The notes under the pieces are model-generated. The model was not told the origin of the DNA and ran no database searches. It was given only the letters and a program-made list of their open reading frames with translations. Both the position numbers and the translations under genes were made by a program. Of a stretch of DNA of 64,000 nt, positions 38,062-49,197 are shown piece after piece (position 1 is the stretch's first letter; every line of letters starts with the position of its first letter). The DNA is taken from contig OY821792.1 of the NCBI GenBank assembly GCA_963682175.1, positions 30,874,652-30,938,651 of the forward strand, given 5' to 3'. This DNA is from Triglochin maritima. Its lineage: Eukaryota; Streptophyta; Magnoliopsida; Alismatales; Juncaginaceae.

Positions 38062-38317
38062 TGCTTCACCCTGCATCTCTTCCAGTATTTCAACAATTTG
38101 AAGGGTTGATGGGCGTTTGTGGTGTGTCTCCATGCATCTTTTTATAAGGTTGATGATCTTTTTATAAGTTTTAGGACTGCACCCTTGTCCCTTAAGAACA
38201 TCGTGGACTTTCACATTACGATTATTGTCAGCCTCTTGCATGAGGTGCTTACTTATCAACTCGCGCAGGATGCATCCATAGCTGAAAATGTCGGATTCTC
38301 TGACCTTGTGCTCTCCT
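38062..38317 (-). pseudogene. Protein-kinase-like fragment (C-terminal subdomains)
   Basis: Following a plausible TGCAG acceptor, the frame encodes RESDIFSYGCILREL, matching kinase subdomain IX (D-x-[FW]-S-[FY]-G). It continues to IKRCMETHHKRPST and QIVEILEEM, matching subdomain XI (C...P..RPS...I...L). The N-lobe, HRD and DFG motifs are absent nearby. It is probably a gene fragment captured by the MULE; a truncated remnant of a resident kinase gene is also possible. Confidence 0.5.
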
Positions 38318-38546
38318 GCATGACAGATTGCCAATTGACATAATTGAAACATGAATATGAAAATTTGGATAGTCATTTCCCTAAGAAAAATGTGATGTAT
38401 ATGATAATTTGCATTACATTACAGGGAACGTTTTCCACTTCAAAAACTATCTACTGCTTCACTTACCACATCATCAAGATCAGAAACAATTTATTGTCTA
38501 AGAAATTCTGCATTATATAAAGTATAAGAAAATGTGATGTATATGA

Positions 38547-38690
38547 TAATATGAAGAAGTTTATCAAAAGGAGTCATTGACATCATTTTCAAGTGAACTT
38601 CATTTGGTTTATATTTCTCCACAAACTCAACAAATAGTTTCACATAACATCGGTGGTTCACGCAATAGTTAACTGTAGCAAAACATTTAG
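38547..38690 (-). pseudogene. Possible DUF1985-like fragment
   Basis: The minus frame encodes RCYVKLFVEFVEKYKP followed by a run ending MTPFDKLL. The spacing resembles the DUF1985 block found beside Ulp1-type protease domains in some plant MULEs, but the match is short and from memory only. Confidence 0.25.
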
Positions 38691-39980
38691 AAATCAGAAT
38701 TTTAAACACAACAAAACTAAGGAATAGATATTGGAATTTTAAGGTCTCAATCATGTACTTGCAGATTTAGAGGTTTGTTGAATTGAATTTTCACCCTTTT
38801 CTTTGCATTGCAACTTTATTGTGCTCGCCGGGTTGCTTCCTCGTACACTTTTTTTGTGGGCAAGGATTTTGGTCCTTTTTGGGTTAGGATTGTCTACAAC
38901 ACCAAGAAAAGTTGTGAGAAAAGTGTTGAAAACATAAGAATTTTTAAAACTCAAATTCAAAATATGTTTAAACAGGAACAATAAAATCCTACTAAATAAC
39001 CATAACAGTGCTTCCATCTAATCGTCTGTCAAACTCAAAACAAACAATAAAATAAGAAAAAAATGTTCTCGTTTTCAAAAAAATATCAAGCAAAAACAAT
39101 AACTTAATTTGAAATTGAGAGTAAACTGAGAAAAATTTCAAATTGGCTGCTGATATGTTAAAACGAATATGTACGTAGTACTTACTAGCAACGTCAATTT
39201 TTGTAGTATCAAATTAATGAAAAACTAAAGAAAATTTATCAAGTGTTCGGAACAGATAGATCTTTGTACTTCAACTGGCCAGTAAAAAGTGTGTATCACG
39301 AATATATATTTAGATTTACTAAAACGTTACTGTGGGTTGCCCAAATCTGAAAATAAAAATAACACGCACTCCCATTTGATTTCACGTATTCTCTCCCATC
39401 GCTTTTTCCTTTCCTTTTTAAGTTCAAACACCTACCAACATCAAACACTCACGTATCCAATGGAATCGAAGGAATTGATAGAAATCATACCAGTCGAACG
39501 ACTTGTGGATTTATGTGTTTCCTCTCTCACTCTCTTAGTCTTCCTCCATTTCGGATTGGGCGTTTTCAGATTTAGATGAATGACCGTGATTGTGAGAGGA
39601 AGAATTAGGCTTATGGTTTACGAAGGGTGTTCCGGTGAGGGGAAGAGAGAGGTGTGGATGCGTGAGAGATTTGTGTGGATCAGGGAGAGGAAAGGGAGGA
39701 TTCGGGGGAGAGAATGGCGAGTGTTAGGGTTTAGGGAAATATCGAGGAAGAGGAAAACGTGTGGAGGCAAGAGAACTTTGGGTGGAGGCATGAGGGGTGA
39801 GAAATTTGTTCTGGGTTTAGAAATCAATCAATTGGGTAAACAAGCCCTAAACAAAAGTAGAAGTAATACCGAATCTACCCTTTTACTTGTAAATTTAACA
39901 ACAACATTTAACAAACATTGGATTTCAATTGGATGGTGGATGTTTAGGGGGCTCACTTAAACCTAATTGAGTCACGGGCT

Positions 39981-39984
<4 letters not shown>

Positions 39985-40026
<42 letters not shown>
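39985..40026. repeat. (AT)n microsatellite at the MULE/LTR1 junction
   Basis: About twenty AT units, directly between the right MULE end and the right part of LTR1. A shorter (AT)n plus (AG)n run sits at the left junction (about 35179-35206). Confidence 0.95.
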
Positions 40027-40029
<3 letters not shown>

Positions 40030-41797
40030 TTTTACAAAAAGTGATTACATCAAAAGACTATAAGATAAAATATACAACTGTAATCACAACAACCTCTGAA
40101 AATGGAGAAAGCAGGATTTGTCCCTAGAGCCATCCTCTGCAGTCACCACCCCTACTGTCTGTCACGGCCTGAAACACAAACATGCAACAATGCCTGAGTT
40201 TCCAGAAAGAAGTTCTGTATGCCAAACTCCTAAAATGCATGAATTAAACAACATAACATGATATGAAAATGCAATATATCACAACTGCCACCGTCAAACT
40301 GGGTTCCCGGGGCCTCTCTCCCAACCACAGCTGACACAAACCAACCCGGGTCTCAAGGGTCCTCTCACCCCAACCCTATAACTACTCGTGCACACAAGGC
40401 ACCACCGGTCAGAGTCTCGGCTAACAAACACACCGTCTCACAAAGAAGGCTGCTCTAGAGTCCAAAATCACTCCATAAAGCCCCAACCCGCTTCGTAGAG
40501 CCACAACATCGATCGCTATCAGGCCGGAGTGTCCGTATGGTTGCTCCAAAAAGGTCGGAGACCCGTTGTACCCAAGCAGATCAGAGTAAAAACTCAAAAC
40601 CACAAACAGAGCAGAAACGGTCGACCAAACAACCCTGCTGGTCGACCGGTTCCCTTCAGGAACGCACAAGAGTTCGACCGTCTCCGCGATCGGTCGAACC
40701 ACAAAACTCAAATAACTAACATAACGACCAAACAGTCGAATAAGGGCATGGACGATCGACCGTTTGGTGGTCTACGCCCAACATAAAATAATAATAAACG
40801 TCCCAACAGTCGAACGACAAAGGGAACCCGGTCCACGCTTCCTCACGTTTTCACAATCGGTTGAACAAGACATTCACCGGTCAACCAAACTTTAAGTTGA
40901 CTTAAGCTATCGGTCGAATAAGATCACAGGGGGTCGACCGTTTTGAAGTCTACACCCCCAACTGACTCAGTTACATGTACAATCAATCGAATAGATCAAA
41001 AGGACGGTCGATCGTTTTGATGGTCTTCGTCCCCAACCCGCTTACCACAGTGCATTCGGTCGAATGGCAAAGGGTCCCGGTCGACCGAATCCAACAGAGC
41101 TTGCCCAAATCACACAACCGGTCGACCCCAAGGCATCGTTCGACCGGTGCAGAACAGAACTCCAACAATTACACTAGCACCGGTCGACCGCAACATGCAC
41201 CAGTCGACCATTAAGCAGCTAAATCTACTAAAAAGAAAACATCCAATGAGCATTTCGGCCTACCGTCGACCACTCAAACACTCACACTATCTTAGGTGAG
41301 CATAAAAGCAAAGCTTGACATACCTAAAGTCTTGAAAAAACCTTTGAAGAACCACGACGAACGTTTCCTCGAGCCCGATCACCGCAACTCCGGCAACCCA
41401 ACCCCAACTCCTACGCTCATCTATCACCACACGTCGTCGTCGCTCCATTTTACTGAAAGAGAAATGGGCTTGAGAGACAAAACGAGCGTGTGAGAGTAAG
41501 AGACGAGTGAGAATAGAGAGATGGTTTAGCTTTTATAACCCCCCACCTCAAATCCTCTCCATCCAAGCAATCTCAGTCGTCCACCTCAACCCCTAAACAA
41601 GATTGAATAGTAGCAAGGATTAGGATCTCACAATAACTGAGTTTGTGTTCAATCATCTCAAGTTGTATTTTGATTAAGTTTCTAAACGTTGTGTAAACTT
41701 ATATGTTTGAATACAATATATAGCCTAAATATCTTTGGATACCATAGCAAATTCAATCAAATGACATATCCGATATTTGCTGACGCATAACTGGTAG

Positions 41798-43691
41798 TGT
41801 AACATCCTCAATCAGCGGAAAAAATTTGAATTTTTAAAAGGACAATCAACCCAAGAGGATATTACCAGAAACAAATACAAGGTGCACCAATATATAAAGG
41901 ATTTTTTTTCAAAATAATCAAAAAAAAATAAAAAAATTGGAAAAATATGCACTTCAGAAACTTAATTGGCAAAGTATGCACATTGAAATATCATATATAT
42001 ATTCGAATGTTTTAAAAGTGTGATTACATCAAAAGACTATAAAATAAATGTACAAGTAATCACTACAACCTCCAAAATGGGGAAAATGCAGGATCCAGTT
42101 CAGAGTGAGCTCCTCCTCAAGCACCACCCTCCTATGACCACTCATGGCATGAAACTAAAATATGTAAATATGCATGAGTTTCCATAAGAAAATCCCGTAT
42201 GCCAAACTCCCTATTATGCATGAACAGACAACATACAACAACAAGATATACTAAGTGTTGTAAATAAACATCGACATTAGCTGGGCATCCATGGTCTTCA
42301 CACCCAACCCAACAACACTCACAATCACGGCTCCAGGGTCCTCACACCCAACCCCCCCACATCATACGTGCACACAAGGCACCACTGCTGGAACATCGTC
42401 GTCCAACAAACATCGCCTCACAAGGACGGTCGCTCCCTCAAAAGAGTCACAACACGCTCCGTAGAGCCACCACTGATTGCTATCATGCCGGTATGTCCTT
42501 TCCGTTGTCCCAGAAGGGATGGTGAACATGTTGCCCTCAAAGCTGATCACACACCACCAACACAAAACAAAGCAACAACGGTCGACCGAACCAAGCATAC
42601 CGGTCGACCGGCTCCCTCAAGAAACATTCAAGGTCTAACCGTCACCTAACCGGTAGAACAAAATCCAACAAACAATGGTTGAACCAAAAGTCATGGGCGG
42701 TCGATCATTTGGATGGTCAACTCTCATGTTTAACTAACAAAACGACAAATCGATCGGACCGATGGTCACTAGCGGTCGACCGTCTAGAAAGTTTACGCCA
42801 CAAATAATGTTAAATACAATCATCTCATCGGTCGAACGACAAAGGGGACATGGTCAACCGAAAATAACAGAGACTTCAACATTTTCTCAAAGTCCACGAC
42901 CGGTCGAACAAGGCACGCATCAGTCAAACAAACTTTAAGTTAACTTAAGCTATCAGTCGAACAAATCATATAGGTAGTCGACTGTTTAGAAGGTCTAGGC
43001 CCCAACCGACTTGCTACAGGTACAATCGATCGAACGGATCTAAAGGCAGTCGGCCGTTTAGGTGGTCTATGCCCCCAAACGACTTACCCACAGTGTTATC
43101 GGTCGAACGACAAAAGGGACTCGTTCGATCGAAAATATCATAGTCCACCTGAAATGCTTAACTGATCAACCACCCAAGGGCATTGTTCGACCGATGCAAG
43201 GCAGAAACTCGCATTTACAATAACATCGGTCGACCAAGGCACATGCTGGTTGACCGTTATTCAGCAGAATCTTGCTATTCAGCAACCTCCGGCGAGCCTA
43301 ACAGTCACCGTCGACTAAATTCACCATTCACACACCTCCGGTGAGTATTAAAGAGAAGTTTGACATACATTTAAGGCTTGAAGAAACCTATGAAGATCAA
43401 CCGCGAGCACTTCCACGCCAACGAGCGTTTCTCCGGTGAACTTCTTTTCGAGCAACGATCACACAACGACATCGACCATTTGCTGGATTTGCCTTGCTCT
43501 TCTTCACCTTCACCAACATTTCTTGCTGGAGATCAGAGAGCTGAGAGAGAGACGAATTGAGAGAGAGAAAGAGGGGTTTAGCACTTAAAAACTCCTCACC
43601 CGAACAAATCACAACCGTCCACCTCAACCCCTTACCATCACATCAACCTAAAACATGATTAGTCAAAGCTAAAAAGGATTAGGGTCCAACA
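41798..43691 (+). mobile_element. LTR2, solo LTR of the TGTAACATCC family
   Basis: Starts TGTAACATCCTC and ends GGGTCCAACA, with GGTAG on both sides (41793-41797 and 43692-43696). 1894 bp. The palindrome-rich zone is about 42570-43320. No coding sequence. It is inserted about 2.5 kb upstream of Pin-II gene A. Confidence 0.88.
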
Positions 43692-44200
43692 GGTAGCATG
43701 TGTTATTATTGTTAATCATGTTTTAGTTTGTAATTGTTTTTCACGGACTGTATGGCCTGTGCGTCGCAATGGCACGACCTGTGCAGATCACACTGCACGA
43801 AATGAAAATATAGATTGTCATTATACAGTGTCTCCATTTTCGTTTCATACAAATTTTTCACTTCGCAGTTCCAACTTCCAAGCGAAAAGCGGAATCATTT
43901 TTTCAACAAGAAATTGCATTATAACATCTTCGTCAACATTATGGACAGGCACATTACTCAGAATCTACATTTTATCTTCAAATTCTAAAGAAGTGGAAGC
44001 CATTACTGACACTGTAACTCATTTTTCAAACTTTTATTATTGATTTCAATAAAATTAAGTTCAGTTCCCACATCAAGTCAAAAGTTGAATAATTGAGTAA
44101 AAGTTTTAGATGATCAATTATGGCAGCTTAGTCAACTCATTGTGCATTAAACACTCCACACTTCCCCGGATACACCCAAGCAAAATACTCAAAGAGAGAT
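43692..44200. other. Upstream region of Pin-II gene A, shared with copy B
   Basis: Aligns by eye with 47080-47630, the upstream region of copy B: both have 'tggcctgtgcgtcgc', 'attgtcattatac', 'ttttttcaacaagaaattgcat' and 'gcagcttagtcaactcattgtgcattaaacac'. The similarity is higher near the gene. No other gene was seen. Confidence 0.7.
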
Positions 44201-44208
44201 CTATAAAT
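44130..44208 (+). promoter_or_regulatory. Pin-II A promoter: W-box and TATA box
   Basis: AGTCAA (44130-44135, a W-box TTGACT on the other strand) and TATAAAT (44202-44208), 73 bases before the ATG. The same two elements with similar spacing occur before copy B. W-boxes are WRKY sites common in defence genes; function here is inferred. Confidence 0.5.
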
Positions 44209-44280
44209 CCAACCATGTACCCACCCTCTAGCACAAACCATAAAAGCAGAGTTCAGAGGGGGGAAAAGCCAAGCATCAAC

Positions 44281-44630
44281 ATGAGGCCCTCCATCTCTGT
44301 ACCTCTGCTTCTATGTGGTATCCTACAATCTACTTTTACGACCTGATTACTTTGTTACTTGAAATCTGAACAGGAAAAAAAAACTAACCTGTGTGACTGT
44401 CTGTTTTCTGTTATGTTTGGCTTTGGTGGCGGGAAGGTTTGCTGTTGCTTGGATTGATCCACAGTGGTGATGCCAAGAACAAGAATTGTCCTGCTATTCT
44501 TTGTGCTAGAGATGTTTATATGACATGTGGAGAGGAGGTTTTCCAAGGAACATGCAGCTGTTGCTTTGCCACTCCTGGTAAGCATTGTATCATCCACCTA
44601 GCCGACGGCAGCACCGTGTGCTGCCATTGA
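44281..44630 (+). CDS. Pin-II-type cysteine-rich proteinase inhibitor-like protein A, 76 aa
   Basis: Two exons, 44281-44317 and 44437-44630, joined in phase 1 at a GTATCC donor and GAAG acceptor. The joined N-terminus MRPSISVPLLLCGLLLLGLI reads as a signal peptide ending near SGDA, so the product is probably secreted. The mature part has cysteines in the order CP..LC....YMTC....GTC.CC.....HC......G...CC. That is like the single-domain potato inhibitor II (Pin-II) family of serine proteinase inhibitors, including the small exon 1 with an intron inside the signal peptide. There are nine cysteines, one more than the usual eight. The CP-to-C loop has one residue more than typical Pin-II, so the reactive-site residue is uncertain. 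Family assignment is from the pattern, not a search. Confidence 0.62.
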
Positions 44631-44799
44631 CAAGTTGAAGGGCCAAAATCTAGCATGCTGAGAAAGTGAAGAGAACTAGTTCCTTGTTGGTTTATCATGT
44701 TTTTCTTTCAGTTTGTTGTGGTCATGTGGTTGGGATGTGATTTGTTTCTGTGTATCAACTTGTATCTATTAATAATCACTACATATCAACTTATTTGTG

Positions 44800-45064
44800 G
44801 ACTTGATGTCTGTTGTAATATTATTTCGTGGCTGTGAAGGTGGATATTGAAACCAAAGCAATTATGATTTTAGCGGACTCTACATAAATATTTGGATATG
44901 GAAGTTCCTGCTCACTGCTCTGTCATCTAAATTTGATGTGGTAGATGGTTTTCTTTTTCATGTCAGTTGTGTTAGTTTCAGTATCACACTTTCTAGTATG
45001 AGATATTGGTAGCAACTTTGTAACAGTTGTGACTTTTAAATGTCTGATTAATCCAAAGGCTTGT
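44800..45064. repeat. 3'-flank module of Pin-II A (M2)
   Basis: Counterpart of the modules at 27520-27808 and 34771-35059; see the M1 entry. It ends 'ccaaaggcttgt', at which point LTR3 is inserted. Confidence 0.6.
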
Positions 45065-46929
45065 TGTAACATCCCCGAAAACAGTGGAAAATTTAAACAA
45101 TAATAAAGACCGTCAACGGTCAACACAGGGCACGTCACGGAAAACAAACCAACATATATAATATAAATATGATCCACGTGGAAGTCAAATATACAAACTG
45201 ACTGTGATTACAACAAAAACTATACAATATGTAATCACCTCAAAAGGAAGAGACTGACAACTACAGGATCTGATCCCGGGGGCACCCTCCTCGGTCACCA
45301 CCTCGACTCTAGAACTGCTCGTTACCTGAAATACAAACAATTAAAACATGCCTGAGTTCCCTGCTGGAACCCCGTATGTCAAACCTCCTAAAATACAAAA
45401 ATGGAATTAAATACATGCAATGCAATGCACATGATCATCCACCTCGGACCCACAATAATGCCCCTCTCCGCCTCCGCGGTACTGAACCACTACTGCCACC
45501 ACAAGGGTCAAGTCAGTCAACCGCTGCCTCACAAGGGTCAGTCGGCACCACTGCTCCCCAAAAGTGCAGAAAGGAACCCTGTCACTACGCCGCCACCCCA
45601 GGAGCGAGTCAGCCCGCCGAATGCACAACTCGGGCCAGACGACAGCCGCTGCTCCCCCAAGAGCCGCCAGACGCGCACCCTGCCGGAACATCCTCGGCCT
45701 ACCGACAAACCCCAGCAAACAGCCCAAGGTTTACGGCAATCATCTCTCACACCCCGCTCGATATGAGAGGCCCAACAATAATACGCCCTCGTCGAAGGTG
45801 AAATCCGTCGCTCTCAAAGCCGGTAATCGACCGTCGCCTCGGAGCCGGTAGTCGACCTATACTCAACGGATTGCGTGTGGATAAATCCACCAACCTGCGG
45901 CAGATCGGTCGACCGCTAAAAGCGCACCGGTCGACCGGTCTTCCACACAGTACTCGGTACTGTACAAACAAGTCTATCGGTCGAACCACGTCAACCGAAT
46001 TACCGACCAATCGGTCGAACAAAAGTCATCTAGCGGTCGACCGTTTGGATGGTCTACGCTATACAAATTTATATAATATATATATCCGACCGGTCGAACC
46101 AAGGGGCCGTTCAACCGATAACAGGGATTTCGGCATTTTGCCTAAGTGGTATTCGGTCGACCGGAACTGAGATACAGTTCGACCGAATCATCACAAGCAC
46201 TCTACTGCTTAATTAAATGCTCAGTCGGTCGACCGAAAGTTAAAGAGCGGTCAACCGTTTAGATGGTCAAAGCTCCCAACCGACTTAGCATCGAATAGAT
46301 CGGTCGAACCAGGTTAAAGGCGTTCGACCGTTTAATAAGTCAAAACCCCCAACCGACCCATTCTCATTGTTTTCGGTCGACCGACTAAGTGGACACGTTC
46401 GACCGATAACAGTATCAACCTTTTTTCCCGTACAAATCTAGCATAACGGTCGACCGTCCATAAACATCGTTCGACCGTTCGCAGGTGCAAATCAATATAA
46501 TAATAGGATCGGTCGACTGCCCACAGGCACCGGTCGACCGATCGTCGTCTTCAACCTCTGATCAGGTTGAAATCCGACGGGGAATTCGACACCAACGTCG
46601 ATCCCCAACACTCACAAGGCTTAAGTGAGTTATAATGAAGACTTGACATACATTATTGACGTTTATGGAAGCTTCCCAAGCTTTGGCAAACTCAACTCAC
46701 TTCTTCTCCTTCTCCTTCTTTCCTTCTTCTTCTCCTCCAAAATCACCTCTCTCACTCTCTGAGGAAACCAAGTTACGAAGAAAACGTTTTAATTAAACTT
46801 AACACCTCTATTTATATCAATTCCAAATCTTATCCAATTCTTCCACCTCATGCTTTACTATTCATGGCTTAATTAGGTTAATTAGGTTTAGTTTAGTTAA
46901 TTAGGGTGTTTTAGATTTAGGTTATTACA
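45065..46929 (+). mobile_element. LTR3, solo LTR of the TGTAACATCC family
   Basis: Starts TGTAACATCCCC and ends GGTTATTACA, with CTTGT on both sides (45060-45064 and 46930-46934). 1865 bp. The palindrome-rich zone is about 45890-46560. The open frames at 45376-45851, on both strands, are GC-rich LTR sequence without domains. Confidence 0.9.
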
Positions 46930-47633
46930 CTTGTGATAACTGAGCTTATTTATTCGATCATCTCAAGTTGTATTATATTTTCTAAATAAAGATGGTGTAT
47001 ATTAAGTTTCTTTATATGGCATATCTTTAGGTGTGTAGCAATATACGACCATGGCATATTCGATCAATGGGCATATGCGATATGCATCGTTGCAGAACTG
47101 GTAACTACATCATTTAATTGGTGTTTAATCATGTTTTAATTTTTAATTATTATTTTTGTGCACTTTCTTTTATGTGCCACGCATTGTGTGGCCTGTGCGT
47201 CGCGTCGCACAATCTGTGCAGTTCATGCAGCGCCAAAAGAAAACATTGATTGTCATTATACTTCACCATCTTCGTTCCATACAATTTTTTCACTATTCGG
47301 TTCCAAACTTCCAACTTCCAAATCAATAGTGAAATCATTTTTTCAACAAGAAATTGCATCATGACATCCTTGTCAACATCATGGATAAGCATATAACTCA
47401 GAAAGTCAGAGCCTACATTTTATCTTCCCACTCCAAAGTAGTCTGTAACCCATTTTTCAAACTTCTGTTCTTGGTTTCATTAAAAAAGTTCAGTTCCCAT
47501 ATTAAGTCAAAATGAAAGTGAAATAATTGAGTAAACTTTAGATGATCATTTATGGCAGCTTAGTCAACTCATTGTGCATTAAACACTTCACACTTCCCCA
47601 CGTACACCCAAGAAAAATACTCAAAGAGAGATC

Positions 47634-47640
47634 TATAAAT
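47634..47640 (+). promoter_or_regulatory. Pin-II B TATA box (W-box at 47562-47567)
   Basis: TATAAAT lies 66 bases before the ATG, and AGTCAA is upstream as in copy A. Confidence 0.5.
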
Positions 47641-47705
47641 CCAACACCCTTCCAAGTCCAAAACCATAAAAACAGAATACAGAGAAGAAAAGGTTAAGCA
47701 TCAAC

Positions 47706-48072
47706 ATGAGGCCCTCCATCTCTATTCCTCTGCTTCTATGTGGTATTCTACAATCTACTTTTATAACTTGATTACTTTGTTATTCAATGTAAAACATGAT
47801 CAGCAACAGAAAAAAAACAACTAAACTGTGTCTGTTTTCTGTTATGGCTTTGGTGATGGGAAGGTTTGGTGTTGTTTGGATTGATCCGCAGTGGTGATGC
47901 CAAAGACAAGAATTGTGCTGCTATTCTTTGTGCTAGAGATGTTTACATGACATGTGGGGATGAGGTTCGGCAAGGAGCATGCGACTGCTGCTTTGCCACT
48001 CCAGGTAAGCACTGCATCATCTACCTCACCGATGGCAGCAAAGTTTACTGTCATGGACATTTTAAAGCATGA
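47706..48072 (+). CDS. Pin-II-type cysteine-rich proteinase inhibitor-like protein B, 81 aa
   Basis: Paralogue of gene A with the same two-exon structure: 47706-47742 and 47864-48072. It has a signal peptide beginning MRPSISIPLLLCGLVLFG and a mature part with exactly eight cysteines in Pin-II order (NC, LC, TC, AC, DCC, HC, YC). The CARDVYMTCG and CCFATPGKHCII blocks are identical to A. Differences cluster between the third and fourth cysteines and at the C-terminus, where B has HGHFKA in place of a final CH. Splice sites, signal peptide and cysteines are intact, so it is probably a working secreted inhibitor. Inhibitor activity is inferred from the pattern; another small cysteine-rich family is possible. 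Confidence 0.65.
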
Positions 48073-48250
48073 AGATCCAGCATGCTGAGAAAGTGAAGAG
48101 AACCGGTCCCCTTTGTTGATTTGTTATGCTTGTGTCTTCCTGTTTGTTGTGGTAGGTCATGTGGTGTCTGAACTCAGAATGTGATTTGTCTTCCTATCAA
48201 CTTATCTTTTATCGATAATAACCACCGCATTTTAATTGTCTGTGGACTTC

Positions 48251-49197
48251 GTTTGAATACAAGTTGGAATATATTTATCTATCAGTCTCCATAGAGTAGT
48301 ACGAGTTCAGAATTTTATATCTAACTACAAGTTAGATAAGTTTGTTTATGAGCAAACAATAGCTGTGGCACTCTCTTTTCACCATTTTGTATTCAAATTG
48401 AGGCAAACTTAAGTTGAATAAACCATTTTAGCTGATTTTCGAATTGAATATCAATTTTCATGTTCATGTCTTGATTTTTTTTATCGGTGTTCATGTCTTG
48501 ATTTGTATCCACCAAATGAATTTATTACTCGCGATTACTAACAATACTAAACACCTTTTGGCTCAAATTTATATTTTGATGATTTTCTATCTACAAGGTG
48601 TTACCATATGATATTGGCTCGATTGCAATCATGTTATGTAAGTTTTGCTTATACAATACCATCCTCGGGATTTTGGTACATCAATTATTTACACTTTACA
48701 ATAGCATATTATTACATGTAATATTTTAATTAATTGGGCATCATGCACATCGTGCTTGGCTCATTTATTTATTTACACATAAACAAGCAAGATTTCATGT
48801 TGCTCCACACACCAAGCTCAACAAATTCAAACCAGAATAAGAAGTAAGAAAAAAACTAGGAGATCTTTATTTGAAGTTCGTATTATCAATTATGAAACTA
48901 TCCTAGATGACATGTACATTAACCTGAGCATCAGAATTCAAAACAGCTAACTGGTCTCCAAACATTGTTAACTCAGATCTTTAGTGTATATCACAAGCTG
49001 CTGAAATTCTATAATAGCAACCAAATCCAAGCTGTAGTAGCAAGTGACAAACAGGAGCGCTGTAGGTGATGACGATCTTAAATTTATTACTATAACACAC
49101 GAGGAAATACCAAAGTCGCTACCAATTTCTATGGTGATGCTGAAACTTGAGCTCTAAGTGGTATCAACTTGTGATCAGAAATCAGTGCAACGAACTG
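48251..49197. other. Spacer between Pin-II B and the LNK1-like gene
   Basis: AT-rich. The part nearest 49197 should hold the LNK1-like 3' UTR. Similarity to the Pin-II A flank ends near 48250. No gene recognised. Confidence 0.4.

Larger units (their letters stand above)
35212..39988. mobile_element. Mutator-like element with captured and decayed gene fragments
   Basis: The ends are inverted relatives: 'tagaatgagcc' with 'gggctcat' at about 35213-35235, and its reverse complement at 39970-39988, with similarity of roughly two thirds over about 70 bp. It lies inside LTR1, in an AT-repeat stretch that hides any target duplication. The interior holds a FAR1-type transposase remnant, a kinase-like fragment, a T/G-rich minisatellite and many copies of GTAATATTA. 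Classification as a MULE rests on the TIRs and the FAR1 fragment. Confidence 0.6.
35060..41632 (+). mobile_element. LTR1 of the TGTAACATCC family, split by a nested MULE
   Basis: The left piece begins CGTAACATCC at 35060 (TG changed to CG), preceded by ATAAC (35055-35059). The right piece runs from about 40027 to 41632, ends ATCTCACA and is followed by ATAAC (41633-41637). Removing the MULE leaves about 1.8 kb, like LTR2 and LTR3. The right piece shares with them the order 'gattaca(t/a)caa', 'aatgcaggat', '(g/c)ccaaactcc', then a palindrome-rich zone (40610-41270). Matching ATAAC on both sides supports a single insertion later split by the MULE. Confidence 0.85.

Noticed and set aside
45376..45851. 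Overlapping GC-rich open frames of 95-141 codons on both strands
   Set aside because: They lie wholly inside LTR3, have no domain and are not conserved in LTR1 or LTR2.
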